From Temnothorax longispinosus (taxonomy: Eukaryota > Arthropoda > Insecta > Hymenoptera > Formicidae), in NCBI RefSeq assembly GCF_030848805.1, contig NC_092369.1:1716798-1780797 (forward strand): a stretch of 64,000 nt of DNA. The letters are read 5' to 3'. A program made the position numbers and the translations under genes. Of this stretch, positions 12,852-23,505 are shown in pieces; the stretch's first letter is position 1, and each line of letters begins with the position of its first letter. The notes under the pieces were generated by a model. The model did not search any database and had not been told where the DNA came from. It saw only the letters and a program-made list of their open reading frames with translations.

Positions 12852-13458
12852 CGGGCATATTCTTAAAGTGAGACGTTAACTAACATTTATTATAAGGTTA
12901 CAAATATCTTTTGCAACAGCAATAATGAACAACTTTATATTTGCAAAAGTTCATTATTTATGCGCCAAAAATAACGCATTATTTCTTAAGACGCTTTTTA
13001 TATCTCCCCAGTTTTATTGGATTTTTAAATCAGAGACCCCTTTTTTATTGGAAACATGATAGACTATATCTTCGGCTGTCGCGATTTACGACAAAAGATT
13101 TATTTCTCGTGTAGTACATCGGTCAATGTCGCATATTTGCAACTTTTAAATGAAAAAGTTGTGCCTCATTCTTGTTAAATTTGAAAAAAATTGTAGGAAA
13201 ATAGATCGAGCGACAATAACAAAAACAATATATTGTTATGATGATTGCAGGTTGTCAGGAAACGTTTAAAAACGTTTCATTTTTACAGTGAAAGGTAGTT
13301 ATTTAATCGATCGATAAGGAACACCGCCTTCGCATCATAACAGCTCGTTACGGACTTTCGGGCACGTGAGGGAAAATTATTTGAGACACATTAAAATTAT
13401 AAATCTTTTACAAGGCGAACGAAAATACTAGGTTTACGCACATCAATGAATATATCCA

Positions 13459-13888
13459 CAGGGTGTCTAACAAGTCTAACTGATCAATCGAAAGGTAATG
13501 ATAGATTGAGTTAAACTGAAAAGAAAAGTCATATACCATTTTGCAAAATTTGCAATAGTTATTGAGTAATTAACTCAAAGGTCTGAGCGAATGAGCGCAT
13601 GAGAAGCAGTAGATGAGCATTATCTGATAGCGAGAAGAGGAGTCAAGTATACGACCGCGTGTCGAAAAACTATGGTCCACCTCTCGCTATCATCAGATGA
13701 TGCTCACCGTTGTTAAGACATCTACCAACTGAGCCATTTTACGTTATTCCTACCTAGTTCGGCCTATCGCTTCTCATGCGCTCATTCGCTCAGATGTTTG
13801 AGTTAAAATGATACATGACTTTTCTTTTCAATTGGATCCAATCTACTATCACCTTTCAGTTAGTCGGTTACTTGTTAGATACCCTGTA
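13459..13888. mobile_element. TIR element with tRNA-like A-box segment in the loop
   Basis: Left CAGGGTGTCTAACAAGT pairs with right ACTTGTTAGATACCCTGT. The match continues inward through AAAGAAAAGTCAT, then a second stem GAGCGAATGAGCGCATGAGA with its reverse complement near 13772. The unpaired part near 13710-13738, read on the minus strand, is TGGCTCAGTTGGTAGATG, a close match to the D-arm/A-box of tRNA genes. No B-box is evident. Confidence 0.7.
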
Positions 13889-15030
13889 TAATATGTACAA
13901 AAACATTTTCTATAACTTTTTATTTGTAACTGAAAAATCTTTTTCTACAGTTTTTTTTGGACAGAAAGTACACATATATTATTCGTATTTTTTAAATATG
14001 TCGTTTTATTATGACAAATACATCTTTAATAAAAAAACACAATGACTGCTAATGACTTTTCTAAATACGATAACTTTTCTAATACGATAACTTTTCGATA
14101 ATATACATAATTGCAATATCTTCTTTTTATCTTACGGATAAAAAGGCCGTGAAATACGACATGGCAGTTTGCAACACCTTAAAATTGAATGCCATTACAA
14201 TATGTAAGTATATGTTACGTAAATAAATCATATAATATATTTTTTCCGTATATAAATTAAACGTACCGAACTGCACATAGTCATGGACATAACGAACATC
14301 TTTCCAGCCGTGAGCGTACATGGAATGAGACTTCTATAAAGAAGTACACTTATTAATATTCTACTTTTTATGGAAAATGCATACCATCTTGAACTGTACC
14401 TAAAACAGATAAAATGCATGGTATAATTTATTTTTTATCAATAACATGAGTCATTTATAATTATATACGGTAAATTTCCATGACGTGTATTAGAAAGAAA
14501 CAACGAGTGCATTGCCGTTTAAAGATTCGCTGTTTCGAAAAAACTTTTTTGCATATCACAGTTAACTTAATTGGATTTCAACATCAACTGGCATTTATTT
14601 CAACATTAATTGGCATTATAAAATTATAACTTTGCAAAAACGATTGAAAATTTAATACTATCGAGATACATATATTTCTCTAAAAATTTTTTCGAAAATT
14701 ATTTTGAAAAAGTCAGAAAAACTTCAAAAATTTGACTAAAAATGTTAGAAGAATATTATGAAATTAAATACCGCAACATCTTAAAAATTTTTCTTATTTT
14801 CACACACATCTAAGAAAAATTAAAGAACTAAAAAATTGTATCCTCACGTTTTGTTGAAAATTTCTGTGCTCTGATCTATTAGCAATTGTCCATAGGAATA
14901 CACATACATACGAGATGAGTAAACACAGCACAAGTTACAAAAACGTATCTTATTACCTCTTCAGTGTGTTCCAGTTATTGATAAGCTGCAAAATTTAAAT
15001 ATTCCGTTATAAACTAATATTTTTTACACA

Positions 15031-15249
15031 CACGGAAAAAAAATAAAGTTGACGTCACGGGCTCTGTCACAAGCATAAATAGTTAATTCAATTAGATATT
15101 ATTAGACCAAATATTTAAATTATTAAAACAATTATGTGATGTTTTTTGTTCATTAATGTTGATGTTGCATCAATAAATTTTATCTCAATAACACTGATGC
15201 TGTTGATACAAAAAATGATGCTGTTGATACAACATCATTTTTTTCCGTG
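15031..15249. mobile_element. CACGGAAAAAAAT-ended MITE in OR-A intron
   Basis: Left CACGGAAAAAAAATAAAGTT and right ATTTTTTTCCGTG are inverted repeats. The interior is AT-rich with a repeated ATGCTGTTGATACAA. It lies between exons 6 and 7 of OR-A. Confidence 0.6.
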
Positions 15250-16302
15250 CAGACATGACCCATGTGCTTCTTAGACCCTTACTTGTATTCCCATCACACT
15301 CAAAAGCATCACATTCAGAAATAGAAGAAGAAATGTCACGTGAGTGAACATGGAGTCCAGTATCTGAGCATGTCTAGAAAGGAGATCGGATAAAATGATT
15401 TAATATAAATGATCGAATGAGTGTTAGATTAAACGATTAAGCCATTTCATTAAAATTTTTAAAGCCACTGTTGTTATGAACGACAGAATTTCACGTGGTA
15501 CAGACTCTAATGCAAGTTGATGTTTTTTCAAGCACGTCATTAATTCACAGTAACTTTTCCCGGCAGAACCGTGTTTCTCCATGAAAATTTCTAGATGATA
15601 ATGCGTCTATGTATTTTCTCGCCATCGTCGATTTTAATGTCTGCCTCGCCAGTAATGTTTTCAAGACACTGGCTTTGAAATGCAACATTATAAATTAGCG
15701 CGCAATTTTTGTACCGACATATTCTTTAAGTTTATTCGTTCAAAAATGAGTAAATTGTAAATTCTCTCTTAAAAACATATTTGTAAAAGATATAGAAGGA
15801 ATACGATCTTGTATTTAATTTTACTCACCTGATAGCTGTAAATAGACTGCAAGCATGCAACACACATACTATATACGTGGTATCGATAGTGAACAAAATT
15901 GTTATTGTAGTTATACTTGTAACGTATGTGTGGAATATGATTGGGTAATAATACTTCTCTTTGTTCACTTTGTATTCAGCCAAATATACATATGCCAATG
16001 GCCATAACTCATTCAGCGGAATTACAATATCCAAGATTCTTGGTATCAATGGAATTAGCAAATAAAATATTAAAAATACGGTAAAGTATACTGCAAAAAG
16101 AAACATATATTTGGCTTATTAACTGTATCAAATGTCAAAGAATGTTTTTTTTTCGGCTTACATATTTTATAATTTTATAAAAATTTTATAAAAATACGTA
16201 AAATTTCAGACTTTAAAAAAATAAATTTTAATTAAGAGAAGATTTGGTAAATATAGTCGAATAGGGGACCCAGCTCCTATGATTCACCTTGACATATACG
16301 AA

Positions 16303-16840
16303 GGTTGGATGAAAGTAATGCCTCCTAATTTTTTTTCTTTTGAATCTGGCGCCATAGAAAATTTTGCGTTTCACTGATAGCGAATTCGGACGCTTGCACT
16401 AGTGCACACTGAGTGCGCACTAAGGCTTGTTTATAATCTAATTCTTATATTTAAAGTCGCTTAAATACACGTTTAAAAACTTTTTAGCCAATAAAACAAT
16501 CTGTAATTTCTATATGGATGCTGTACAAATCATTTTACAGTAACTAATAAGTATTTAAGATGATCTGTAAATATAACAATTGATTAAGAACAAGCCTTAG
16601 TGCGCACTCAGTGTGCACTAGTGCAAGCGCCCGAATTCGCTATGAGTTGTTACTTGAAGTCTCTAATAGTTGCACTACGTTGAATGTTGTGATTATTTAC
16701 GTGAGTGTGTTATACGAGCATATCGAACTAGTGTGTGTTTCAGATATGCGTAACTAAACAAGAGCGTTAGTTGAATTTCTTACCGTGGAAGAAGTGAGTT
16801 CCAATAGCTGGTTCTTCAGCGGATAAAACAGCTCAATGAG
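16303..16840 (+). mobile_element. Mariner-like element fragment (5' end and transposase N-terminus)
   Basis: GGTTGGATGAAAGTAATGCC at the left resembles the non-coding end of mariner elements. After the nested MITE, the plus strand reads into a broken frame containing TRALVEFLTVEEVSSN, like the N-terminal helix-turn-helix start of mariner transposases (KQRAVIEFL-type). It has an in-frame stop close to the start and no catalytic core. It lies in intron 3 of OR-A. Confidence 0.5.
16377..16643. mobile_element. MITE with about 55-bp inverted ends, nested in the mariner fragment
   Basis: ATAGCGAATTCGG followed by CGCTTGCACTAGTGCACACT at the left is mirrored at the right. An inner pair AAGGCTTGTT / AACAAGCCTT encloses an AT-rich core with AGCCAATAAA. 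It interrupts the 5' part of the mariner-like fragment, so it inserted later. Confidence 0.8.
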
Positions 16841-17022
16841 CGCTTATAATTCTTTATTACGATTGGTTTTTACATTTGGATCCAAGGAAGAATTAAAGGC
16901 AAGGTCTAATCATTTAAAAAAATCACTGATTGACTTGTATCATATAATATGCTGTTCTAGAGAACCACGCGAAGCTAGGTCCTGCACCTTATCCCACCCT
17001 TGTATTTACAGGGCAAAGTCTA

Positions 17023-17160
17023 CTGTATGGTTCAGATTTTCAACTTTCCACGCAAAGCGAGATCTCCGCTCCGCCCTGCTTATAGAACGAAACAAGGTCT
17101 ATCATTGTATGGTTCAGGTTTTCAACTTTCCACGCAAACCGAGGTCCACTCTCACCCACG
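17023..17160. repeat. Direct repeat of a TTTCCACGCAAACCGAGGT block
   Basis: GTATGGTTCAGATTTTCAAC plus TTTCCACGC at 17023 recurs at 17107 with minor changes (about 84-bp period). Related sequence appears, inverted, as a tandem pair of the same period at 61337-61505. Not coding: the open frames reflect the repeat. Confidence 0.6.
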
Positions 17161-17254
17161 CACCCCTGCTTGCAGGAGAGGGGCGGTACTGTCTACATAT
17201 ACACACATATCAGCAAATTACTTCCCTTAGTATTGACACAAACTGTTATATTTT

Positions 17255-17380
17255 TTAGTTACATTTGTTAATAACTTTTTAATAAACAACAAACAACGGT
17301 TAAAATCTTTTGTACGTTACTCAGAGTAATACCCTTGACAACGTATGTCAAGGTTAAAGTCATTGGAGAGAGGTACGTTA
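17255..17380 (+). repeat. CTTGACA-palindrome repeat family, copy 1
   Basis: Block order TAATAACTTTTTAATAA, GTTACTCAG, CTTGACAACGTATGTCAAGG. The same order occurs at 18355-18500 and 61540-61690, and inverted at 60941-61215. Confidence 0.6.
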
Positions 17381-18354
17381 ATCTAAATAGTTACCAGTAA
17401 CTTTCTCATAAGAATCGCCAAAAAGATATTGTTATAGTAATATAGGTTGGGTTAGATTGTTTTAGGATGATGATGTAGGAGGAGAGGCGGGAATCCCCTC
17501 CGTTACTCATACATGTACTATTTCCACATATTAGTCATTTTCACATACACATATTAGTCATTTATTGGTTTGAACCTAGCTAAGGTAATATTTTTTGCAA
17601 TAAATTCTTTTCAGTTATTATATTATAGACGCTTATAGCATCAAAGTTAAATCGAATCAATTTAATTAGAGGGAGGAAAAGGTGGGAGAAAATTTTAATG
17701 TTCCCACAATAATGTGTTTTAAGTCCAACAAAAAATCGGCGCGCAGTTTACTATGTTGGAAAGTATGAGTAGGTATGTATAATATATATACACAGAAAAT
17801 AGTATTAGACTACTAAGATCCAAGCTCGGATCGTAAATAGCAGTTTTATACTAATTTGATTGTATATCATAACGACCTCTGTGTAGTTAGCACCGCAATT
17901 TTGGAATTTTGATATAATTAATGGAGTTTTGGCTCTTCCTCAAAGAATTCTTGAGTTCTTGATAAGTAAGAGAAATAGTTCTAGCGATTTAACCCAAAAA
18001 ACAACGGTTTGAAGTTTTGGGGTGCCGATTTTTTATTCGGGATTCAATTTCTCGATCCAGCTAACAGAATCGACAAGAACTCTTTAAATTTTACTTTAAG
18101 CGATATGATTCATAATAAAATAATCTTCAGAACTCTTGAGGTGCTAATCATGCAGAACTCCAAAAAAAACTTTAGATTAAAAAAAAAATATTTAAAATTA
18201 AAAATGTCTCGATCCAACTAACAGAACAATATATCAAAATTCCAAAATTGCGGTGCTAACTTCAGAAGTATCATAACAGTTTTATTTCTCTTAATATTAT
18301 TATTATATTTAGTTATTTATGTCTTTCAGTACACTTACTGAAAATAAACTATTA
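17381..18354. other. Repeat-derived spacer in OR-A intron 3
   Basis: No exon is visible. CCAAAATTGCGGTGCTAAC near 18241 is the reverse complement of GTTAGCACCGCAATTTTGG near 17885, and CGATCCAGCTAACAGAA-type sequence occurs twice (18053 and 18211), so an old inverted or repeated element probably fills this stretch. Confidence 0.4.
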
Positions 18355-18500
18355 TATTTTTCAAACTTCTTTTATTGATAATTTTTTAATAAAGAACGAG
18401 CGACGGCTAAAATCCTTTGAAGGTTACTCAGGAGGGTGACCTTTATATGTGATGTGACCTAATATATGTCAAGGTCAAGATCATAGGAACTGATCGATAT
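18355..18500 (+). repeat. CTTGACA-palindrome repeat family, copy 2
   Basis: TTTTTAATAAAGAACGAGCG, GTTACTCAG, then ATATATGTCAAGGTCAAG, in the same order as copy 1, ending just before exon 3 of OR-A. Confidence 0.55.
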
Positions 18501-18904
18501 ATTTATTAATAATTTAAAAACTAATTATACCTGTACCTGTAAAATAACTCGTTACTTTACGGCCGATATTAGCATAATATCTCAAGATATCTCATTATCA
18601 CTATTAAAAAGTTCCCAATGATCGTTCATAAGTTGCAATAATTGTTGAAACTCGCCTCCGGCTCGTGCGTCCACTCCGCACGTCCAATTTCCAACTTACA
18701 GCACTTGTTACACAAATAACTATTATATCACACGTGCGTGGAAAGTGGCCCATTCCGCGCGCGCCATCTGTGCGACAAATAGCCAATTTCCCACGCGAGA
18801 AATTCCACTCGCAATTCCATTCTCAACTTCCCGCACTTGTTACACAAATAACAATTATTATGTATGACGCTGTGGGGTAGATTCGTACACTGACTCGTGG
18901 GGCG

Positions 18905-19139
18905 CTTTTTTTTTTTACGTATGGAAATCTACTACTGGGATCCCGGGCAATAAACCCAGTTTACCCAGTAGCCCCCCCGTTTAACAGGGGGAAAGACCCC
19001 TCTCACCCTCCGGGGAGAGGAGTGAGGGGAGTGCCGGATTCCATACATGTACTATGGCCTACCGACTAAAACCACACGGTTCTCCCTCTCGGCACACGTT
19101 GAAGGAGCCCCGGGAAACGCATTGATACCATCCGGGGCA
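18905..19139 (-). mobile_element. 5'-truncated R1-clade LINE 3' UTR
   Basis: Starts with a T10 tract (18906-18915), a poly-A tail on the minus strand. GC-rich sequence follows: CCCAGTAGCCCCC, CTCCGGGGAGAG, GTGCCGGATTCCAT, GGCCTACCG and CCCCGGGAAACGC. The same blocks in the same order form the 3' end of the large LINE at 50455 onward and of the fragment at 21749. Confidence 0.65.
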
Positions 19140-19860
19140 GGGGCACTTTGATACATATCAATATGTATCTATGTGGTTTATAGTATTAAGTAAGATATTT
19201 TCATTTTATTTTAGACGAAAATGGTAAGAACGTATCAAAAAAAGACCGATAAGGTCTATATTGATGAAGATGCCGTAAACTGTAAACTTGATCTATTATC
19301 TTCTTATAACTTCTAAAAAAATTAATTAAAATATTTAAAAAACATGTATGTTGATAATTATTAACTCTTTAGAAGAGTTTAACAATAATTATTCTATGTG
19401 ATAAGATAAATTACTTTTGTGTTCAAATGTTTTTCAAAGATGTGATTTGAGTTATTTTGTATTTCTAATTATTAGACTACTACGTAAGTGATTAAAAAAA
19501 ACAGATTCTTGTATTTTTATTTTCGAAATAATTGTTAATTCCGTATAAATAAATACTATATACAATAAACATAGCTTGTTTTAATAATAATCCAATTTAT
19601 TTCTGAATAATATTAATATAGATCACTAAGAATCAAAGTGCCCCATTCCCGTATCATTGTACCCCGCATATGAGGCACATTGATACGAATTTTATTTTTT
19701 ACAAAAAATGTTATAACATTTCTTATTATTAACCTACAGCAAAAAGGCAATCAAAACACGTAAAAGGACAAGCCTTTAAATTTAACCTATTACATTTATC
19801 TTAATCTATCTGCAAATTTATTTATTTAACTCTTGAAAAAAATCGTATCAATGTCCCCCA
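19140..19860. mobile_element. Nested TIR elements with GGGGCACTTTGATAC ends
   Basis: GGGGCACTTTGAT (19140) pairs with ATCAAAGTGCCCC (19632-19644). Just outside, GGCACATTGATACGAA (19674) pairs with TCGTATCAATGTCCCC (to 19859). The interior is AT-rich without an intact transposase. End sequence and style resemble the pogo-like GGGGAGACCGGGGC elements elsewhere in the window. Confidence 0.55.
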
Positions 19861-19865
19861 CTTCT

Positions 19866-20990
19866 CTATTGAGTGAATATTGACTCGGTTTGTCGAGTGA
19901 TTAGATCACTCGCGCGCTCGAGCGAAATTTGACTCGTGTATTTGAGTGAGAAATTGCACTCGATCAGAGTGCTTTCTTCAGGTGTCTAATTTTGCTGTTC
20001 ATTCGTTCTTAGAGTAAAGTTTTACTTAAAAGGCGAACATGTTTCCTAACGCTCACCACATAGCATTTCTACCTGTTATTTTAGAACGTTGGTTAGGTTA
20101 ATTTGCTAAGGCCCGGTTGTTCCAACCTATTGGTAAACTAACTAATAGTTAATTTAAGGAAAAACGAATCGGGAAGCCGCGAGTTGCGGTTGCGCGCGAG
20201 GAGGAGGCTCTTCGTCGGCATCAGGACGCGATGCACGATAATCCCGTCCACTGGGAGGCCCGCAAGGCCATCGCGGCTACGATCTGCGCCCGCGGAATCA
20301 CCACCATGCGAGCATAACTGCGACGTCGGTGACGAGCCTGACGGTGAGCACCCGGGTGTACGAGGCACGAGGGTCAAAACCCGGGCACCTCGGGCCTGTG
20401 GAAGGCCGTCAAGGTCTTTCAGCAGCATTACATGGAGAACTTCGTGCAGGCGATACTGGACGCCCTGGGCGATCAACTGACCAGCTGCACCCTCGTCGTC
20501 GGCGCCGCGGCGGCGACGGACAGTTTTACGGGAGGCCTTAGTAAATTAACCTAATCAACGTTCTAAAATAACAGGTAGAAATGCCGTGTGGTGAGGTTAT
20601 ATGAACCTTAGGAAACATGTTCGTCTTTTAACACGATATTCACAAAATCCACGCACTAATCCACAATTGTTCGAAATTTTTAGGTAGACAAACACAAATA
20701 TACACGTAACCCCGACACTGTAACACGTCACGTCTCTTGCGCGGGCTACTCAACTGATTGTGAGTCACGTTCAAGTTTTCACTCGATCCGAGATGTTCGG
20801 AACCAGAATGCCACAATTCACTTCAATTTTCGAGAGAATAATTAAGGATATTTTCACTCGTGTAGTTCGAGTCACAGATTTCACTCGCTTCGAGCGAAAA
20901 TGAGTGTAAAGTCACACTGTGAAGAGTTGATAGTGCATTCACTCAAGCCAAGAGTCAAATTTTTACTCGAAAAACTTTAGAGAGTAGGAA
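19866..20990. mobile_element. TIR element carrying a captured host-gene fragment
   Basis: The inner inverted pair is clear: 20037-20113 (AACATGTTTCC, TTTCTACCTGTTATTTTAGA, GCTAAGGCC) matches 20534-20621 in reverse. Outside it, both flanks are packed with GACTC/GAGTG-type motifs that mirror each other loosely out to about 19866 and 20985. The 420-bp centre is strikingly GC-rich and contains a phosphoglucomutase-like fragment. The element sits in the upstream region of OR-A and separates exon 3 from the conserved upstream block. Confidence 0.6.
20326..20531 (+). pseudogene. Phosphoglucomutase N-terminal fragment, frameshifted
   Basis: Read across three frames, the plus strand gives LTVSTRVYE, KPG, then GLWKAVKVFQQ, HYMENFVQAILDALGDQL, LVVG and GGDGQFYG. 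This order matches the N-terminus of phosphoglucomutase-1 (QKPGTSGLRKxVKVF, ENFxQxIL, LVVGGDGRFY). A 1-bp insertion after the KPG codons and an extra segment near 20500 break the frame, and the fragment stops before the catalytic serine loop. It is GC-rich, unlike its surroundings. Pgm converts glucose-1-phosphate to glucose-6-phosphate; this piece cannot. Capture by the surrounding TIR element is inferred. The GC-rich sequence at 20160-20325 may be the 5' part of the same capture. Confidence 0.68.
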
Positions 20991-21009
20991 TTATAATAAA
21001 ATTATAAAC

Positions 21010-21250
21010 TATTTACAAACGTAAGTGAAAGTATTTTCTCAGCAGGAAGAAATAGTGTTTTCTTCGTGCTGCGATAAATGCGAGACGATTTGTGCGGAAT
21101 ATATCGGAATACAAACTGTAATTAATTGGCCATCGACGCATGTATTATTGGTGATAAACAGCGATAATTCTGTGGAACAATATCTGTGAAGCAATTTCTT
21201 ATTCATTTTTAATGAGTATGTGTTCTAATGCAATCTACATTAAATTATGG
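21010..21250 (-). promoter_or_regulatory. Remnant of the conserved OR upstream block (OR-A)
   Basis: GTGAAAGTATTTTCTCAGCA, ATAAATGCGAGACGATTTGT and GCGGAATATATC occur in the same order as upstream of OR-B, OR-C and OR-D. It marks where OR-A once began, now separated from exon 3 by about 2.4 kb of repeats. Confidence 0.7.
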
Positions 21251-21748
21251 CAAAGGGGATCCTATAGTGGCAGTAATTACCGACATTTAGTTAAAAGCAT
21301 ACAACTTTTAATTGGCTTTACGGAATTGCAAAAAATGTAGAAGGCTCTAGGGTCGATTTTATATCAAAAAACGGAAAAAAAATTAAAAATTTGGGCACAT
21401 AGAGCTGTCACTGTGACGACAATAATTGCTTATACAAATACTGCAGTTTATATATACAAAATGAGATACAAGCTCTCTAGAGAAAACATTGAAGAACAAT
21501 ATCGTGCAATACCAACTAAGATAAAAGCCTAGAAAAAAAGTTGCATGCTTTTAACTTTTATATGTGCAAAAGTACATGCAGGTTGATAGGATAAGCAGTA
21601 TTGCATGTAGCGAGAGATGGCACACAGCGATCGGACAAAAACAGATATCTATAGTTAGACAAGAACAGATATAGAGAAAACAGAATTAGAAATGTTGACA
21701 TTATCGACATCGAGGAAGTTCGGCCTTCGCTATAGGATTCCCTTGTAC
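21251..21748. repeat. Repeat-derived spacer
   Basis: GTTAAAAGCATACAAC near 21292 is mirrored by GTTGCATGCTTTTAAC near 21540, suggesting a TIR element of about 260 bp. GAAGTTCGGCCTTCGCTATA near 21714 recurs at 43718. Confidence 0.4.
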
Positions 21749-22265
21749 TTTTTTTTTTAACAAGGGGGAAATCCTCATAGGATACCCCTGCCCCCGGGGC
21801 GGGGCAGGCGGTTATGCCGGACTCCTACGGGCTAAAACCCCCCCGGGTGTCCCTCTCGGCACTTAGGTATGTGAGGAGCCCCTGGGAATCGCAAAGCATA
21901 ACGTCCTTGGGCCCCCTCGTGCCTGACCTGACTGGTCAAAGACCTAACTTGTGGCGGATGAATAAGAATAAGGGACACCATTCCCATCCGCCACCCTCCC
22001 TTTCGGAGTTGCTTTCGCACGGGCGTGCGGCTGTCCCCGGCGTGGAGGGGAGGGGGTTTTCATCACCGAGGTGTCGGATCTCCTCTCCCCCGCGCCCCAC
22101 TAGAGGGCAGGTAGGGCCAGGACCCGGGAATGTTGCCATCCCCGAAGTCCCGCCGCCTCGCCACCCATCCATCGCGGACCGAAAGGAGCGCCTGTGGTGG
22201 AGACCCCGTAGGTAGGAGTCCACCCGAGCCCCTCCCGGCCCGCTTCCTCCACCGAGGATCCCCTT
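21749..22265 (-). mobile_element. 5'-truncated R1-clade LINE 3' UTR, second copy
   Basis: T10 tract (minus-strand poly-A), then GC-rich sequence with AAGGGGGAAATCC, CGGGGCGGGG, TGCCGGACTCCTAC and GGCTAAAACC, in the block order of the other two LINE 3' ends. Open frames across it match nothing and are GC-bias artefacts. Confidence 0.6.
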
Positions 22266-22314
22266 GTACTACGAACAGCAGATTGCAATACGTCTGACTA
22301 GCTATAAGCTTCTA

Positions 22315-23039
22315 CTTGATCAAAATTTAACGAATATATATTATAAAATAATACGCTATTTACGCGCTAAATTATTCTTAATGGTGGAGAGGGGATAGGC
22401 TGCCAGTAAGCTTCTCATATGTTAATCACAAGCGATTCTGAAGAAACAAATATACAAGATTTATGTACTAATTATACACTGACATCAAAGTAATTTCGAT
22501 TTTTGCATCGCATCCTTAAAGGACTTCCCTCTTAATACAAGCAGTAATATTCTTTTATAACTCTTCTTTCTTTTATAACTTAAAAATTCAAAAGTTGGAT
22601 TATTTAACATATTATGCATTATTATTTTAAGATGATTTCGATATTTCCGCTGCATCTCTTAAGAGACTTTTCTTTTACGATGAATAAAGACATCCACGCC
22701 TAATTAATCTCAAACTGTAAAACTTGATAAATTAAATATGTATATAATATGTCTATGATTTATGCGCTATTATTTTTAGATTATTTTTGCGTTGCACTCA
22801 TTGGAATTTCCTCTTACGACGAATGAAAGATCCACTAATTCGCTTACACATCTCACAAGTTTTTCAAAATTGCTTGTGATTAACATGTTGAAAAGCTCAC
22901 TGGCAGCCTCCCTCCTTCTACTCAATTAAAAATAATTGTTTGTAGTTAAACAAAACGAGCGCAAAATTTTTTCTTATAGGTTTAGAGAGCGCATAAATAG
23001 CGCATTATTATATAATTTATTTGTTACATTTTGATTAAG
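22315..23039. mobile_element. TIR element, about 725 bp, with two inverted stems
   Basis: The outer pair CTTGATCAAAATTTAACG / TTACATTTTGATTAAG encloses matching AATACGCTATTTACGCGC-type arms. The inner pair GGCTGCCAGTAAGCTTCTCA / GAAAAGCTCACTGGCAGCC includes TGTTAATCACAAGC. No coding sequence. It lies downstream of OR-B. Confidence 0.65.
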
Positions 23040-23505
23040 GGGGCTAACTAGGCAGACGTGATTACAATGCACTATCGATTTGAATGTGCAGATCGACTAA
23101 CGCGATAAATGGATTCTGTAAGAATCCATAATAATTCATTACGCGATATTTGCGTGAGGGAAAGTTATATGAAACACGTTAAAATCATAAACTTTCTACG
23201 AGTCAAATAAAAATATGCACTCATAAATAAATATAGATATATATTTGTTAAATATATCTATCATTTACAAATTTTCTATAATTCTTATGTTAGCAAAAAA
23301 TTTCCTTTATTTTCTTTTTTTGCGAGACAGTGGAAATAATATATAGAACATATATTCATATTTTTGATGTAAAATATTTCTGATATGTAAAATATGTCGC
23401 TTTATTACGATAACACTTATCCTTTAAATCCAATGATGGCTAATGGCTTTCTTAGATATTATAATTTTGTAAAGATATACATAAAATGTAATTGCAATGA
23501 CATCC

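Larger units (their letters stand above)
14127..18650 (-). pseudogene. OR-A: odorant receptor pseudogene (exons 3-9 remain)
   Basis: Seven exons align to the intact genes downstream: 18537-18650 (exon 3), 15829-16090 (4), 15506-15672 (5), 15283-15373 (6), 14848-14985 (7), 14267-14399 (8), 14127-14177 (9, TAA). Exon 4 is open and OR-like (PLIPRILDIVIPLNE), and exons 6, 8 and 9 are open (exon 8 contains PCTLTAGKMFVMSM; exon 9 ends AMSYFTAFLSVR). Exons 3 and 5 each lack 4 bp relative to OR-B. Exon 7 has a 1-bp loss and a 2-bp gain. Exons 1 and 2 are absent: sequence upstream of exon 3 is replaced by repeats, and the conserved OR upstream block reappears only at about 21.0 kb. Intron 3 is swollen to about 2.4 kb by mariner and MITE insertions. 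Odorant receptors are seven-helix ligand-gated channels working with Orco in sensory neuron membranes; this copy cannot encode one. Confidence 0.88.

Noticed and set aside
21814..22288. Overlapping GC-rich open frames as genes
   Set aside because: They lie in the 3' UTR of a truncated R1-clade LINE and match nothing.
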